Shown: in pieces, positions 31,025 through 43,684 of the stretch
Layout: every line of letters begins with the position of its first letter
Numbering within the stretch: position 1 is the first letter of the stretch
NCBI GenBank assembly: GCA_963680875.1
Contig: OY804589.1
Location: forward strand, 15,668,028-15,732,027
Source of the DNA: Bathymodiolus brooksi
Taxonomy: Eukaryota; Mollusca; Bivalvia; Mytilida; Modiolidae
Length of the DNA stretch: 64,000 nucleotides
Reading direction: 5' to 3'
The notes under the pieces: generated by a model
What the model was told of the DNA's origin: nothing
The model's input: the letters and a program-made list of their open reading frames with translations, nothing else
Databases searched by the model: none
Made by a program: the position numbers and the translations under genes

Positions 31025-31415
31025 TTATAATAGTCTACTTTTGCCAATGATGACGTCACCGGAAGCTACATGACCGGAAGTGACGTTATTCACGTGACCG
31101 GAAGTGGCATGACCGGAAGTGACGTCACAGGAGGTGACGTCATTTTTCCCATGCTTTTTTCTTACTATAGTAGTAGAACAAAATGTCCCCTTACACGAAA
31201 AACTAAAGGAATAATCAGAAGCTGTCAATCGAATGACAAACAACATAATGACCAAAAGATACCAAAGGAATAATCAGAAGCCGTAAATCGAATGACAAAC
31301 AGCAATGGGACATTTTGTACTACTACTATAGTAAGAAAAAAGCGCGGGAAATGGTGTCACTTCCGGTCACGTGACTTCCGATGACGTCATCATTGGTAAA
31401 AGTAGACTATAATAA
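31025..31415. mobile_element. Inverted-repeat (MITE-like) element with ETS/CRE motif arms
   Basis: Left arm 31025-31189 and right arm 31308-31415 are inverted, sharing TAGTCTACTTTTGCCAATGA and ACTATAGTAGTAGAACAAAA-type segments. The arms carry ACCGGAAGTGACGT repeats and palindromic TGACGTCA sites. The centre (about 31195-31300) is two fragments of the AATCAGAAGCCGTAAATCGA dispersed repeat. Confidence 0.65.
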
Positions 31416-31819
31416 ATTAGTTTTATTAAAGAGAGTCGATGGCTTCAACCACCGATACTACACAAGGCCATTGTAAGACATAATAGTGAAACAATAGTCA
31501 ACTTTATTATTATTTCATAATTTATCATTAATGTCATACATTTGTATGTGTGATAAAGGGAATATGTACATGCATCATCAGCATTTACGAAAATAAATTG
31601 TCCTTTATTACAGTTTCCGGGAAATCGCAGGTGTATATCAAAAAAGACAAATTCAAATTTCATTCAAAATAAAAGTTGACTGAACTATTGTACACTTGTC
31701 TGACACAATATAGTTAAAGTGTAGTAAAAATAACATTTATATAGAATCTAATACATGTAATATATTTAATTTTCAAATCTATTTTTTCAGAAACCACACA
31801 GGTTTGAGTTATTGTATTT

Positions 31820-32060
31820 TCGCTACTTTCAGCTATATCATAGCGGTCAGTTTTATTTGTGGAGAAAACCGGAGTACCCAGAGAAACTACCTATCTACCG
31901 CAAGTCACTGAAAAACTTTATCACACAAAGCTGAGTACACCTCGCCATGAAAGGGGGTCAAACTCACAAATTTAGTGGTGATAGGCACTGATTGCACAGG
32001 TAGTTGTTAACCCAACTGTCATACTATCACGCCCACGACGGTCCTTGATACCACACGTTA
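31820..32060 (+). mobile_element. Dispersed mollusc-type repeat
   Basis: It contains TTTCAGCTATATCATAGCGG, GGAGAAAACCGGAGTACCCA, GGTGATAGGCACTGATTGCA and CGCCCACGACGGTCC. One of the best preserved copies of the family in the window. Confidence 0.7.
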
Positions 32061-32381
32061 TAATAGTAAAACTGTAGTAATTATTGCTCTAAAATTTGAT
32101 ACTTTTTTATGTTTTTTTCTCAGTTTTTTACACACACACATACACACACACACACGCTAAAATAGCATGAATAATCTCTGTCCACGTGTTTATATTAAGC
32201 ATCATATTTAAACGATAGCATAATGTCAGAATTAGAAAATGAAACGATTTAGAAACACATGTTTGTTAGAACCGATCATTTAAATTTTTAGAGAATTGTT
32301 TTCACACGACACAAAAACATATTAATATTTGGACCTGAAAAATCGGTATTTTATTTGTCTTAACATATTGTTGTTGAAAAC

Positions 32382-32557
32382 ATAGGTACCGGATTTGGGG
32401 ACCCCCCCTTTTTTATTTCTTTATTCATCACTTTTGTGGGACGTTTTCATTATAAACAGTGTTGAACAACTTCAAACATTACCAAAAACTCAATTCGAGA
32501 TCGATATAAGCCCATTTCTAAAACAAAGTGATGAATTAAAAAAAAATTAAAAAGGGT

Positions 32558-32591
<34 letters not shown>

Positions 32592-32612
32592 CCACAAATC
32601 GGGTACCTATGG
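32382..32612. mobile_element. Short inverted-repeat element with a poly-G tract
   Basis: The left end CATAGGTACCGGATTTGGGG and the right end GGTCCACAAATCGGGTACCT are inverted copies; TTATTCATCACTTT and AAAGTGATGAATT extend the pairing. The right arm holds 33 Gs (32558-32590) where the left arm has 7 Cs, so the tract expanded in one arm or is a sequencing artefact. Confidence 0.55.
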
Positions 32613-33680
32613 TTGAAAACTGCAAGGTTAAATTCATTATTTTTTAGCAACCTTCAGGTCAGGATATTATTTTTCATTAAAATTGGCGACATATATTAAG
32701 AAAATAAAGTATATATCTATTCTAAAGCTTAAATAGTCGTCTGAACTGGCACAGTAAAACATATAATTCCTTAAATACATACAAACACATCTTTATTAAT
32801 TCTTGATTAACACTAGAAAACATAATTCTCCATAGAACAATCAAGACGTGATTCTTGCTTTAAACATGAAAACACATGAATTCCCCGGAATATGTTTTAA
32901 ATAATAATTTTCTATATATGAGAAAAATATCTTACAGTTTTCAACTAAGTGTATAAGCTTGTTTATTTTTGTTATCATATATTTAAGTTTTATTAATTAA
33001 AAGTTGCTTTAAATGGAATGGCTTTTTACGGACCTACCTGATTAACATATATCCAAAATAGTAAAGAAGTCGTTACTCTCTAATCACAAGGATGTGCTTC
33101 TATTGGTGTGTACCCTAATAACACCCGTTGTCATAAATTATCTAAATAAACAGAGATTAAGATAACGCTGGACACATGTTTGATTGAAATTTTCCTTTAA
33201 TAGTGATATAAAGATAAATATTTTTGTCAATTTGATCGAGGAATGTACATGTGGTCAAGTTCGGACATTACGTTACATTTATTTTGCTTAATATTTAAAG
33301 TTACCTTAGTGATTTTTATTTGTACATAATTTAAACACAACAAATAAAAATTGACTTTGATTTTCCTATATATATTCAACTAGAAATAAATCCTAAAAAT
33401 TAAAAACATGGAAAAATTATGTACAAATAAAAACAACTCATATAAACATAATGAGCAAATAAACAAACAAAATATAGACAATTCCGAATGTCTTGGTGTA
33501 AGATATGTCAAAATTTATCCAGAAATGACTTCACAATAATTTTGTGACTTCTACAAATGGAACATAGCGTGGTCATTTGTGACACAGATATTCTGTAAAG
33601 AATAAATAGGTATTGATGGCGTCTTAAAACGTAAGTGATTAATAACAATAATATATTATAGTTGTAAGTACACAAAGTAA
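32613..33680. other. No recognised feature
   Basis: AT-rich (long A/T runs). No gene, repeat array or RNA is supported. Confidence 0.45.
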
Positions 33681-33682
33681 GT

Positions 33683-36652
33683 TTCACAGTGTATAACCAG
33701 ACAGTTTTGAAAAACGGAAGTTGCTGTACTGTCCGACCTGGTAAGGTCAGTTGCTTGCAGAAATTTCGACATTTTTGGATGATTATCCGTGATTTATTCT
33801 TTGAAAGTGGATCAAGCGAGGCAACAAAAATAAAAAAATAAGTGCAAAGGTATGTCATTTATATTTCTGATCAAATAACAGTGCCCTATTTGAACACTGA
33901 AACTGGAAATCGTCGTTTAAACATCGTCGATGGTATGTTTTCGCTCGAAGAAAGGGGGTAGAAATCAACTTTTTCTCCACTTAATCTTTAAATTATGTCA
34001 AATATGTTCTCACTATCTGATGAAATAGACATCGACGTTTTTAATGCAAGGAAAATATGACCGTAAACGCACTCATTTTCCTTACGACGGGTACATTTAA
34101 CATCGTTCTTCATTCTACGCCACTGTACGCCTAATTGCTAACGATTTTTTCTGTCCTGTCCGCACAATTGTGTATTCCTTCAAGTTTCGAAGTTGTTAAC
34201 TGTTGTTCTAAAATTTCATACTTTTTTACGTCATAATTTACTATATTCCTATGTTAAATTTGAGCTTAAAAATTTTAATTTTGAGTTTAACTTACTGTTA
34301 TTCAAAAATTGCAAAATTATTTCAAAATTACCGTAGGAAACTATACTAAATTTGAATTTTAATGGTGAAAATTTTATGAAAATCGGATCAGAAATTACTT
34401 TGGTAGAATTTTTGGGGAAAAGAGAGCTTTATATATAATATATTGGAAAACAAGACATTTGTTCATAAATACAAAAAAAAATGTATATGACACAATACTG
34501 TATGTAATGTTTCATTTCACACAATTCTATATTTTTTATTGATGTAGTTAACTCATGAATACATTTCGAAAAGAATTGCAGAAATTTATATTCAATTGTT
34601 TTTATGTTTTAATTTTAGGTCATTTATTGTTGTTATAACTCATTTTTTATCTTCGTTTTTAAGTTTTCTTTTACAGAAGAAAAGATCCATTTTTTTACTG
34701 TTGTTTTTGTTATTTTTAATAAAGTGTTATAACATGAAATATTTTGCTTATGTTAGTGTATTAGGAGATGTAATTAGGTCATCTTGTTAGTCGTTGGACA
34801 GATAGAAGTGATGAGTTTTTGCAGTAAAGCTATTAATAGATATGCACATAGAATCACCCAAAACATTTTGCTTTGTAATTTCTGATAATGTATTTTAAAA
34901 TGGACCAACCAACCAAGTCCAGAGGTCGCAATGCAGTATTCAACACGGTAGAAACCACACAGCGAACATATACAAATGTTGGACGAGCTGCAACAAGTGT
35001 AAATATTTGTTTTTGCAATATTCTGTGTCAAATCAAAAGCATAATTCATGTAAAATATATTTAAAAATTCTCCAGGTAGTGTCAACGGGGAGAAACATAT
35101 CTCGGTTGGCAGGCGGGGTCATCTGATATGATTCTAAAAGGGGGCCACCCAAGGACCATTCCACCAAAGTCTGGTCCTAATTGGCCAAGTTAGTTTCAGA
35201 GGAGAATGATTTTTTTTTGTCGAATTTTCTATTTTCAGCAATGGCGGCCATCTTGGTTGGGAGCGGGATCATCGGATACAATTCTGAAAGGGGACAACCC
35301 AAGCACCATCAATCTTGCCAAGTTTAGTCCCAATTGTCCCAGTGGTTTCAGAGGAGAATATTAATATACAAAAGGTTAACGACGGACGGACGGACGACGG
35401 ACGCCCAGTGGTAGCAAATGCTCACATGACCCTTCGGGTCAGGTGAGTTATAAAAAACTTCTAATGAAATGACTAATGTCAAATAGTTAGATAATGTGTT
35501 TTTAATATACTATTCCTGAAAGTCAAATCCAAGTCTTTTATGCGGTAATATTTTTTCTTCGTTGCACTGATGGTATTATCTTATAGGGTTTATTCCCTTA
35601 CATGGTGCACCAAATTTCGTAATGGTCGCATTTTTTCGCTTAGCATGCTTCCGCTCAACCCTGTCTTCAGAATCGAAGAAATGATCCTTAGGTTCTATTA
35701 ACTGTATATTGAATGGGTTTAGAAATACATTTTTTACTGCGGATTCCGGTGGCTTTACGCATTACTCTCGGGACTCGTCTTATATTGCACCGGTACATTG
35801 TGGCGAGAATTAATTCCTAATGTATGAAACACGATATCCGTATCAATCACGTACATTGTTGTTGTAAAAGACAATCATTGCAGTCAATGAATAGACACCT
35901 GCTGCTAGAGGAAGATAACTCTGTAAACGGGAGAAAACTCATTTAGCTTGTTCCAAAAACTGGGAATAAGATACAAATGCATTTGAATCACATATCATCT
36001 AAGATTACTGAATATCTGGTAAATGTAGTTCCTTACAAGTCCTCCAATGCAGGCAACACATAAACTATCTTAATTGTCGGTAAAACTAAATTTGTAAAGA
36101 ATTAGACTGTAGAAAAGTTCTCGATCAACTATAACAGAAAACAATTAGGCGGACAGATGAGTTTTAAGATTTGAGCAATTAATGATAACGTACAGTAGCA
36201 ATTAGGCGTACAGTGACGTAGAATGAAGAACGATGTTAAATGCACCCGTCGTAAGGAAAATGAGTGCGCTTACGGTCATATTTTCCTTGCATTGAAAACG
36301 TCGATGTCTATTTCATCAGATAGTGAGAACATATTTGAAATAATTTAAAGAATGAGTGGAGAAAAATGAGATTTTTACCCCCTTTCTTCGAGCGAAAACA
36401 TACCATCCACGATGTTTAAACGACGATTTCCAGTTTCAGTGTTCAAATAGGGCACTGTTATTTGATCAGAAATATAAATGACACATCTTTCCAGTACTTT
36501 TTGTATTGTTGATGCTTCAATTGATCCACTTTCAAAGAATAAATCACGGATAATCATCCAAAATGTCGAAATTTCTGCAAGCAACTAACCTTACCTGGTC
36601 GAATAGTACAGCAACTTCCGTTTTTCAAAACTGTTCGGTTATTCACTGTGAG
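33683..36652. mobile_element. 3-kb element with 450-bp inverted arms
   Basis: Left arm 33683-34138 and right arm 36203-36652 are inverted, about 90 percent alike by eye, from CAGTTTTGAAAAACGGAAGT to TACGCCTAATTGC. The 2.06 kb between them is AT-rich and contains a dimeric repeat at about 35090-35440 (GGTTTCAGAGGAGAA twice, ending GACGGACGGACGGACGACGG). No transposase is seen. It could be a long-TIR transposon or an inverted duplication. Target-site duplications could not be fixed. Confidence 0.6.
36403..36575 (-). other. Exon-like ORF in right arm of inverted element
   Basis: On the minus strand a TTGCTTGCAG acceptor (about 36576) opens a frame reading ISTFWMIIRDLFFESGSIEA, then STIQKVLERCVIYISDQITV and PYLNTETGNRRLNIVDG, ending at a GTATGTTT donor. 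The left arm (about 33754-33932) has the same segment broken by indels and stops. No family is recognised. The acceptor-ORF-donor arrangement suggests a real exon of a gene duplicated in inverted orientation. Confidence 0.4.
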
Positions 36653-36810
36653 TTTGTTAATCCACCTACTGTGAGCTAAAACTACAACCATGCGGTTTTT
36701 TTCTAGTACAAAGGTGACATAATCATTAACTCATCGAAAAATAACTACACCATGATAAAGCTGAAAAAATTGCTCACTTTTCATTAAACAACAATCACTC
36801 ACTCAATTTT
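36653..36810. repeat. SINE-like tail copy
   Basis: It contains the AACAACAATCACTCACTCA tail and TCTAGTACAAAGGTGACATA segments shared with 24865-25440 and 640-830. It is a partial copy. Confidence 0.5.
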
Positions 36811-36814
<4 letters not shown>

Positions 36815-36864
<50 letters not shown>

Positions 36865-36912
36865 GCAATACTAATAATAATAATAGTAATAATGATAATA
36901 ATAATAATAATC
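36815..36912. repeat. (TAA)n microsatellite
   Basis: About 98 bp of TAA/ATA units with a few interruptions (AGC, CTA, GTA). Confidence 0.95.
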
Positions 36913-37587
36913 TTTCATAAAGAAATGATGGCCTAAATAGAAAATAGAAGATCACGAAGCTAGGCCACCTGATATTCTAGTTATTTTTGTACAAGATTCG
37001 TGAATCAAGTTTAGTGTATAGCCCCTCATAAAACAAAACTTGACATCCAAAGCTAGTACGTGTAAACAATTGTGTCAATATATTTAGAAATTTGAAAGTG
37101 TCACGTCAGTCGATATAAATCAGACCACATTGCTATGTAAACAGCTACCAATTGATCCGCTACAACACAATATTTTTGCATTTGATTAAACAAATAGAAT
37201 AGAAAAAAGTCTCCCTATGTATGATCGTTATTTTCTTCAATTTAATCGACATTTTATTCACACGTGGAAAACACTTGAATGACTTCGCCATTTCACTAAG
37301 AAATACTAATTTGACCCCGGAACTATGTATTCTAGTGCCTGTATCAAGTCAAGAAAGTGAGCAGTCACGTATCTGTCTGATGGCCATCGATTTTTGCATC
37401 TGGTTCTACGAATATTCGATTGGAATTTGAAACTGTTTCGACAGTGTATTATTTTTATTTTATGACTTGAGCAACTGTAAATATTTATAAAAAATTAGAC
37501 TGACCTCTCATATATAATGTAATAGTTCGTGTAACGTATTGCTTGTCATTCATGATAATAATTAATGTATAATTCTGATATTTGCAG
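36913..37587. other. No recognised feature
   Basis: AT-rich sequence. The short open frame at about 37221-37430 has no recognisable motif and is not supported. Confidence 0.4.
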
Positions 37588-37789
37588 TGTGTTCCGATTG
37601 TATTGATATCTGTACTGAAGAAGACAGAGGGTTAAATGTTGAAGTTAAGTATTTCCAGTTGGCAAATATAGAAATTCCAGATATTGTTAACAGTCAATTT
37701 GTCCAGGCTTTAGTAGAACAATAGCAAGCACAGGAAGAATTATTAAGACAGGAAGCAGTTGTCGTCAGAAAGGAAACAACTCAACAGGT
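37588..37789 (+). pseudogene. Isolated exon resembling an SPFH/band-7-type protein, with an in-frame stop
   Basis: Between a TATTTGCAG acceptor and a CAACAG|GTAAATGG donor the frame reads CSDCIDICTEEDRGLNVEVK, then YFQLANIEIPDIVNSQFVQA and LVEQ. TAG follows (37722-37724), then QAQEELLRQEAVVVRKETTQ. The V-E-V-x-Y-F-Q-L-x-N-I-E-I-P stretch followed by a Gln/Glu-rich helix is what I recall from SPFH (stomatin/prohibitin-like) proteins. TAG probably replaced CAG. No other exon of this gene is seen nearby. Confidence 0.45.
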
Positions 37790-38080
37790 AAATGGAATAT
37801 CTATGTCACAAATGACCACGAATATGTTCCACTTGTGGTAAGCATTCCCCTGTCCTTTCCTCATTCATGACTTATCACCGGTTTGCAAACAGATTAACAC
37901 GACGGGTGCCACTAGTGGAGCAGGATAACTTTCCCTTCCAGAGTTCATCCCCCTGTTTTAATGGGGTTCGTGTTACTCGATATTTAATTTGATATGTATG
38001 TTTTGTAGATCGATGTTTGTCCTTTTGTCACATTTTCTTTTGGTACCTCTTTGGTATCTTCAAACTCTTCTTATTTGATT
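37790..38080 (-). repeat. GTTTGAAGATACC-family copy
   Basis: It runs from ATCTATGTCACAAATGACCA through AACACGACGGGTGCCACTAG to CCTCTTTGGTATCTTCAAAC. It abuts the donor of the isolated exon at 37588-37789. Confidence 0.6.
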
Positions 38081-38095
38081 TCATTCCATGTCTTG

Positions 38096-38250
38096 AGATG
38101 AGTGAGGAAAAAATTGTTGTTTAATGCCATCTCATCATCTCAGCAATTGTTCAGCTATATCATGGCGCGAACAAGTTAATGTTCAATAAGATGATCAGGT
38201 CCATTTTGTACTAGACCAAGAGCCTTAGTTGGAATTTTCAATACTATGAC
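38096..38250 (+). repeat. SINE-like partial copy
   Basis: It contains GTTGTTTAATGCCATCTCAT, AGCTATATCATGGCGCGAAC and GTACTAGACCAA. It is a fragment of the tRNA-headed family without the head. Confidence 0.5.
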
Positions 38251-38289
38251 TCCTCGTAGGACGATATCAATAAAATTGAGATTCCAAAG

Positions 38290-38790
38290 AACCAATTGTT
38301 CACCTTAAGTGCAGGCAATAATTGTATAATGTTTAATACTAGCAACTTGTCTTATAAGAGACAGAAACTGCCTACCTGTGTTCACCCCCTGGGCCGGTTT
38401 TTGGTGGGGTCTGTGTAGCTCATCTTTTTAAGTTTTCTGTGTTGTCTGTGTTGTTTTTTTTGTTTTTTGTTGTTTTGTTTGTCATCGGCCTGTGTCTTGT
38501 ATGTCATGTGTCTTGTATGTCCTGTGTCTTGTATGTCCTGTGTCTTGTATGTCCTGTGTCTTGTATTTCCACTGTTGCCAGTATCACTGGATTGTCCATT
38601 CTTGATTGTCCCGTCGGTTTTCTTTAACATTTATTTACTATCTACATTTGTCCTATGTCTTGTGTACCAAATGGTGCATGTATTTCTGGATTATCCATTC
38701 GTGATTGCCGCTTCGGTTTTCTCTAACGTTTATTTAATAAACATAGGAAACATTGCAGTGGTATATAATATAATTTAATATAAAAATCAA
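38290..38790. repeat. Extra copy of dispersed repeat at the duplication boundary
   Basis: This is similar to 880-1300 and to 39330-39740 (CTACCTGTGTTCACCCC, TTTGTCATCGGCCTGTGTCT, GGTATATAATATAATTTAAT). It contains a short tandem of TCTTGTATGTCCTGTG. It ends exactly where the duplicated block begins (38791). Confidence 0.7.
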
Positions 38791-41104
38791 CAAATTAGGA
38801 ATGGATTAGTTTAAGACTTGTTTTGTACTTATGTTTGATAAACTACCACCAAGTTGAAAAAATCCGCATCGGTGGTGTACTAGTTTCAGTGCTCGTCTTA
38901 AGTGTGGTATATCATGGTTTGAGCCCAGGTCTGGTCAATTCAAGACTATAGCTTTCGTGTTTGTTGCTTTTATGGTAACAACATAGCATAATGGAGTATG
39001 AGCATCAACTGTTGGGTGGGCATCCGCATAATGTGTCCGAGTGGAGCGACATGTAGAACCATGGACTATATTATCAGTGAGCTACTTCTATAATTATCCA
39101 ACTAAGCGTGTTGGTCTAGTACAAACCGGACATCTTTTTCATCTCATCGAATGTAGCTTGTTCTCACCATGAAATAGCTGACTAAATTGCTTGTTTGACA
39201 ATAAACAACGATCACTCACTCACTCACTCACTCACTCCACAAGTTGAAAAATAATTTATCCATAGATTGTATGCTGTAACGCAATGACTGTCTTGTTATA
39301 AGGTAAGCAAATGAACCAGCTTGCTTCCGTACAAGCAACACATTAATGCAGATCTTATATAACAGAATGTTTAATACTAGCAACCTTATATTATAAGAGT
39401 TAGGAATTACCTACCTGTGTTCACCCCTTGGGCCGGTTTTTTGTGTTTGTGGAGTCTTTTTAAGTTTCCTGTGTTGAGTGTGTGGTGTTTTTTGCTTTGT
39501 TTGTCATCGGCCTGTGTCTTGTATGTCCAGTGTCTATTATTGATTGCCCCTTCAGTTTTCATTAACGTTTATTTACTATCTAAAGTTTGTCCTATGTCTT
39601 GTGTACCAAATGTTGCCTGTATCTCTGGATTCTCCATTTTGAGTACCCCTTCGGTTTTCTTTAAAGTTTATTTAATAAACATAGGAAACATTCCAGTGGT
39701 ATATAATATAATTTAATATAAAAATCAACAAAAAGCAAACATATAAAGTAATAAACGTGTGTAATAATGTACAATCTCCAGGATAAAGCATTAATGAAAA
39801 ACAAAGAAAACTAACTGTCAAAGATGTGTTTTACTTAGCTGTTGAACAGTAGCCTTTCCTGTTTTGAACCTATTTATAAATTACAATTTTATGGGGATTA
39901 TTTCTGTGAGAAAGCATATATAAACGAAAATATTACAGAATACTGATATAGTCAAGAGAGTTACGATCAAATGTCAATAGTTAATTTAATTTTTAATTTT
40001 TAGCTTATCTAAATCTGTTTATTATTGTATCATAAATAGAATAAAACTACATAACTACAAAACGGGAAGCCTTTCTGATAATTTGGAACATCGTTTCAGA
40101 ATATAAAATACATTTTAACACGTTACATCTAATATTTTATTAAAAACTTTCTAAATAATTTCATCTTAAAATCAATGTATATTATATTAGAGGTGCATTT
40201 ATGGTGTTTAACACCACTTACACACCAAAGCCCCTCTAAATATGTCATATTAGACAATTCTTTAAGTGTAAAACTGTCTGTAAAATAATAAATCTGTTTA
40301 ATATAAATATTCTGTTTACATATAATACTTGTCTGCTGATTCATTCCATTTGTACACAATGTAGACCCATTTTAACAGATCGTTATTATGATATGAAGTA
40401 CACGCCACGATATAGATGATAAAGTTTGTGCTCAACACCATTCAATCAATAAATATATGACAAAAAAAAAAAAAAAAAAACGTTTTTTCTCTATTTTCAC
40501 TTCAGCATGATCACACAATGTCTGACATTATATTAAAATGTATTGAATCACATTTCATGGATGAAATATGAAAGAAATATATTTGTGATGTAATATGCGT
40601 TACACTTAAAGGAAGCAAGCTTGACAAATGGACTAATATTTTTTTTTTCAATTTCAAACCAAAATGATCACACTTAAATATTAGATATAATAAAGAATGC
40701 CTTGAAAAATATTGAAATAACAACGAAATATATTGCATGATTAAATAATATTTCTAATACAATGTAATTAAATGTGTAATACACACAATGAAGATTAGAA
40801 ATCCATATTAATGATGAATTGCATACATAGAATGTCGGATTTCAGATACAGTCAAAACCTGTATATAAAAGCACCCAATGGAACCTGCCCTTTATAAGAC
40901 ATTGTCCTTTATATACAGGTTCAAAGTATATACACTATTCATTAATAAGGAAAATGAGCCTGCCCTTTATAGACAGAGATTTGTTACATGTATATAGAAA
41001 TGCTCTTTAAAGTAGGGTATACTGTATTCCATTCCAATCAGATCTTATGTTTTTAGAATATTATAGCAGAGATCCCTGTGGTGGCCAATACAAATGCTTT
41101 TAGT
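38791..41104. repeat. 3' flank of gene B, second copy of duplicated block
   Basis: This is the copy of 372-2670. It begins at CAAATTAGGAATGGATTAG, directly after another copy of the dispersed repeat (38290-38790). Differences are scattered substitutions and short indels. It contains no gene apart from the presumed 3' UTR of gene B. Confidence 0.8.
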
Positions 41105-41144
41105 TCACGGATAGTCAGGATAATCTGGTCTGTGTATTGATGAT
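41105..41144 (-). CDS. Gene B exon 11: C terminus and stop
   Basis: This exon encodes the split Arg, [12 protein letters not shown] and TGA, identical to gene A. The downstream 3' flank (38791-41104) is also highly similar to the gene A flank. Confidence 0.85.
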
Positions 41145-43645
41145 CTGAAACACACAAAAATAAATTAAAAAGTATAACCGATTAAATTGAACGATTATTT
41201 TCTGTTAAATTTGTTAGTAGTAACAAATATTACTTTTTGTCTTAAGAATAATGGTCTTTAATCAATATAGTATAACTTCCAAGCTAGTCGTCATAGTAAC
41301 ACGACGGGTGCCACTAATGGAACAAGAACTACAAAACCGTCCGATGCACCCGAGTTCAATCCCGGTGTCATAGAGTAAACCTTCCCCCATAGTAGATTAA
41401 CCCCCCGGAAGAATTACTATATAGTAAACCTTCCCCCATGGGGGAAGGTTTACTATATAGTATTTATTCCGCATAGTAAACCTTCCTACCTACTCAAATA
41501 CCGCAAAATGGCACCGTACTTTTTTTTACCTTTTAATCATAACCAGATTAAACTACTATGGGGAAAATTCACTCTATGACACCGGTCGTCATTATCTCCA
41601 TTATGTAGCATAACTGTTTTGCAGCCAACAAAAAAACAACCCAAAATTACCGTCACCATGGTCATCGCATCTTCCAAGCACCTTTAGGACAATTTAGAAA
41701 TTGAGCTATACATTCTTTGGTATATTCTTTATTGACATACACTACCTATATATTACTTACTCTTACCTCTTGTATTCGTTGTACAATGGATCACTGTTTG
41801 GTCTTATACGTGGTCTTTTGATTGCGAACTGGTAAAAAGAAAAATGGACAATTGAAATATATTATGAATAGTTTGAAGATAGCAAAGAGGTAATCATAAT
41901 CCTTAATAATAAAATACAAACAATACAATGGCCAAGTGAAGAAGAAGAAAAGGGAAACAATAAAAGAAATGTTGACAAAACACTACACACAGAAAATAAG
42001 ATTAAGCAACATAAACCCCATTAAAACCTGATATATGTGCATCTCCAAAGCCAGAACCGTTTTGTTGTTTTGATGGAATTAACCATCACGGTTTAAAGAA
42101 AAGTTTAAAGATACCAAAGGGGTAATCAGAAGCCGTAAATTGACGGACAGACAACACAATGTCGGAAAGAAAAAAAAAGACAAAAGGACAAACAACGATC
42201 TAGAAAATTAAAATTAAACTTTCTTTTCATAATTTTGATTGGTTGAATAACGATATCAGATATATGTAATATTAACCGTGTTGGCTATTATGTTTATATG
42301 CATACGTTTTTTGTTACTTACCTCCTCTGGACAAAAGGCTGCATTGTTGTAAGAACATTCACTTTTCCTGACATTGTCTAGTGACAATGGGTTGTATACG
42401 TACGCCTATAAAGATAAACAATATGAATTAGGATTAAATAAAAACGAATATATTGAATTTAGTGCACACGACGCATTTCTAGAATAACGTGTCCGATGAA
42501 TGTCATATGAATTAGACAACATGATGTCTTGTTAATTGCCACCTTTGTGCGTGTGAGTTATTTTTGTTTATCGCCAAATGAGCAATGTTTCAGTTATGTC
42601 ATGGAAAGAACAAGTTACATTCAATGAGATGTTATCCACTGTGTACTAGACCATGATAAAGTGCTAGCTCATTGAAACAACAGTCAGTGGATAGACATTT
42701 CGTCGCAACACCTGAACTAATTAACTGGATTCCTGGCAAATTTGTTTTTGCCCTTGTTGAATGCTGCATGCTTAGCTGAATCGTTGCAGCGACCATATTA
42801 TTTAGCTTGACCCGACCGGGGCTTCGAACCACGACCTGCTGCACTCGATGCGATGGCACGCTTACCATTACACTAACAATGCAATTTTTTCTCCTGTAAA
42901 TACCATTGTGTTATACTAATACTAAGGACTTACATTACTTCTGTTGGTATCTCCTTCTATTATTGTATATCTTCTGTTGTCCTCATACGTCTGTATGGGG
43001 TCCAAAAAAATATTAGATGGTGTATGACGTCGACCTAAATGGCCCAAGGGATGGTTGTAACCAAACGTATCATAGTCCTTCCTGCAAAGATATCGTATTG
43101 CAATATTTTTAAAGTGTGCTTACAACCAAGGACGTTTCATTTCTAATTAATTCATCGTGACAACGACAACACGATCAAGGTAATTTTCAATGAAAGTTTG
43201 AAGATACCAAAGAGGTAGTCAGAAGCTGTAAATCGACGAAAGCCATGCACTACAATGGTCAAAAGAAAAAACAATGATCAATAAAACAATAAGCAGACAA
43301 CCAAAGTTTGAGAAGCACAAATTCCACAAAACACGGGGTTGCTTACAGGTTCACCAGAAAGGTGAACTAGACTTGCTCTACTATTGGCCCCTACCTTATC
43401 CAATGAGAGCCAATTGACTACTATTAATGGATTCTACTGTCTTCACCTGTAGTTAGGTAACTACAACTAACTGATCCTTCTTTCTTCACCAGTAATCTAT
43501 TAGCTACAGTCATCTAACTCTATCCTCTTCAATAATATTCTGTTAACCAATATGATTCTAATTGATAATTTTGTACGATCAATTAACGTACAATGTGGTT
43601 AATGAATAACAGTTGTTCTCCGATAGCTCCATATCATTTCATCAG

Positions 43646-43684
<39 letters not shown>

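Noticed and set aside
372..41104. The two blocks being an assembly duplicate or allelic copies
   Set aside because: The coding exons differ by many substitutions, the mucin exons differ in unit type and number, and each block has private insertions with clean empty sites in the other.
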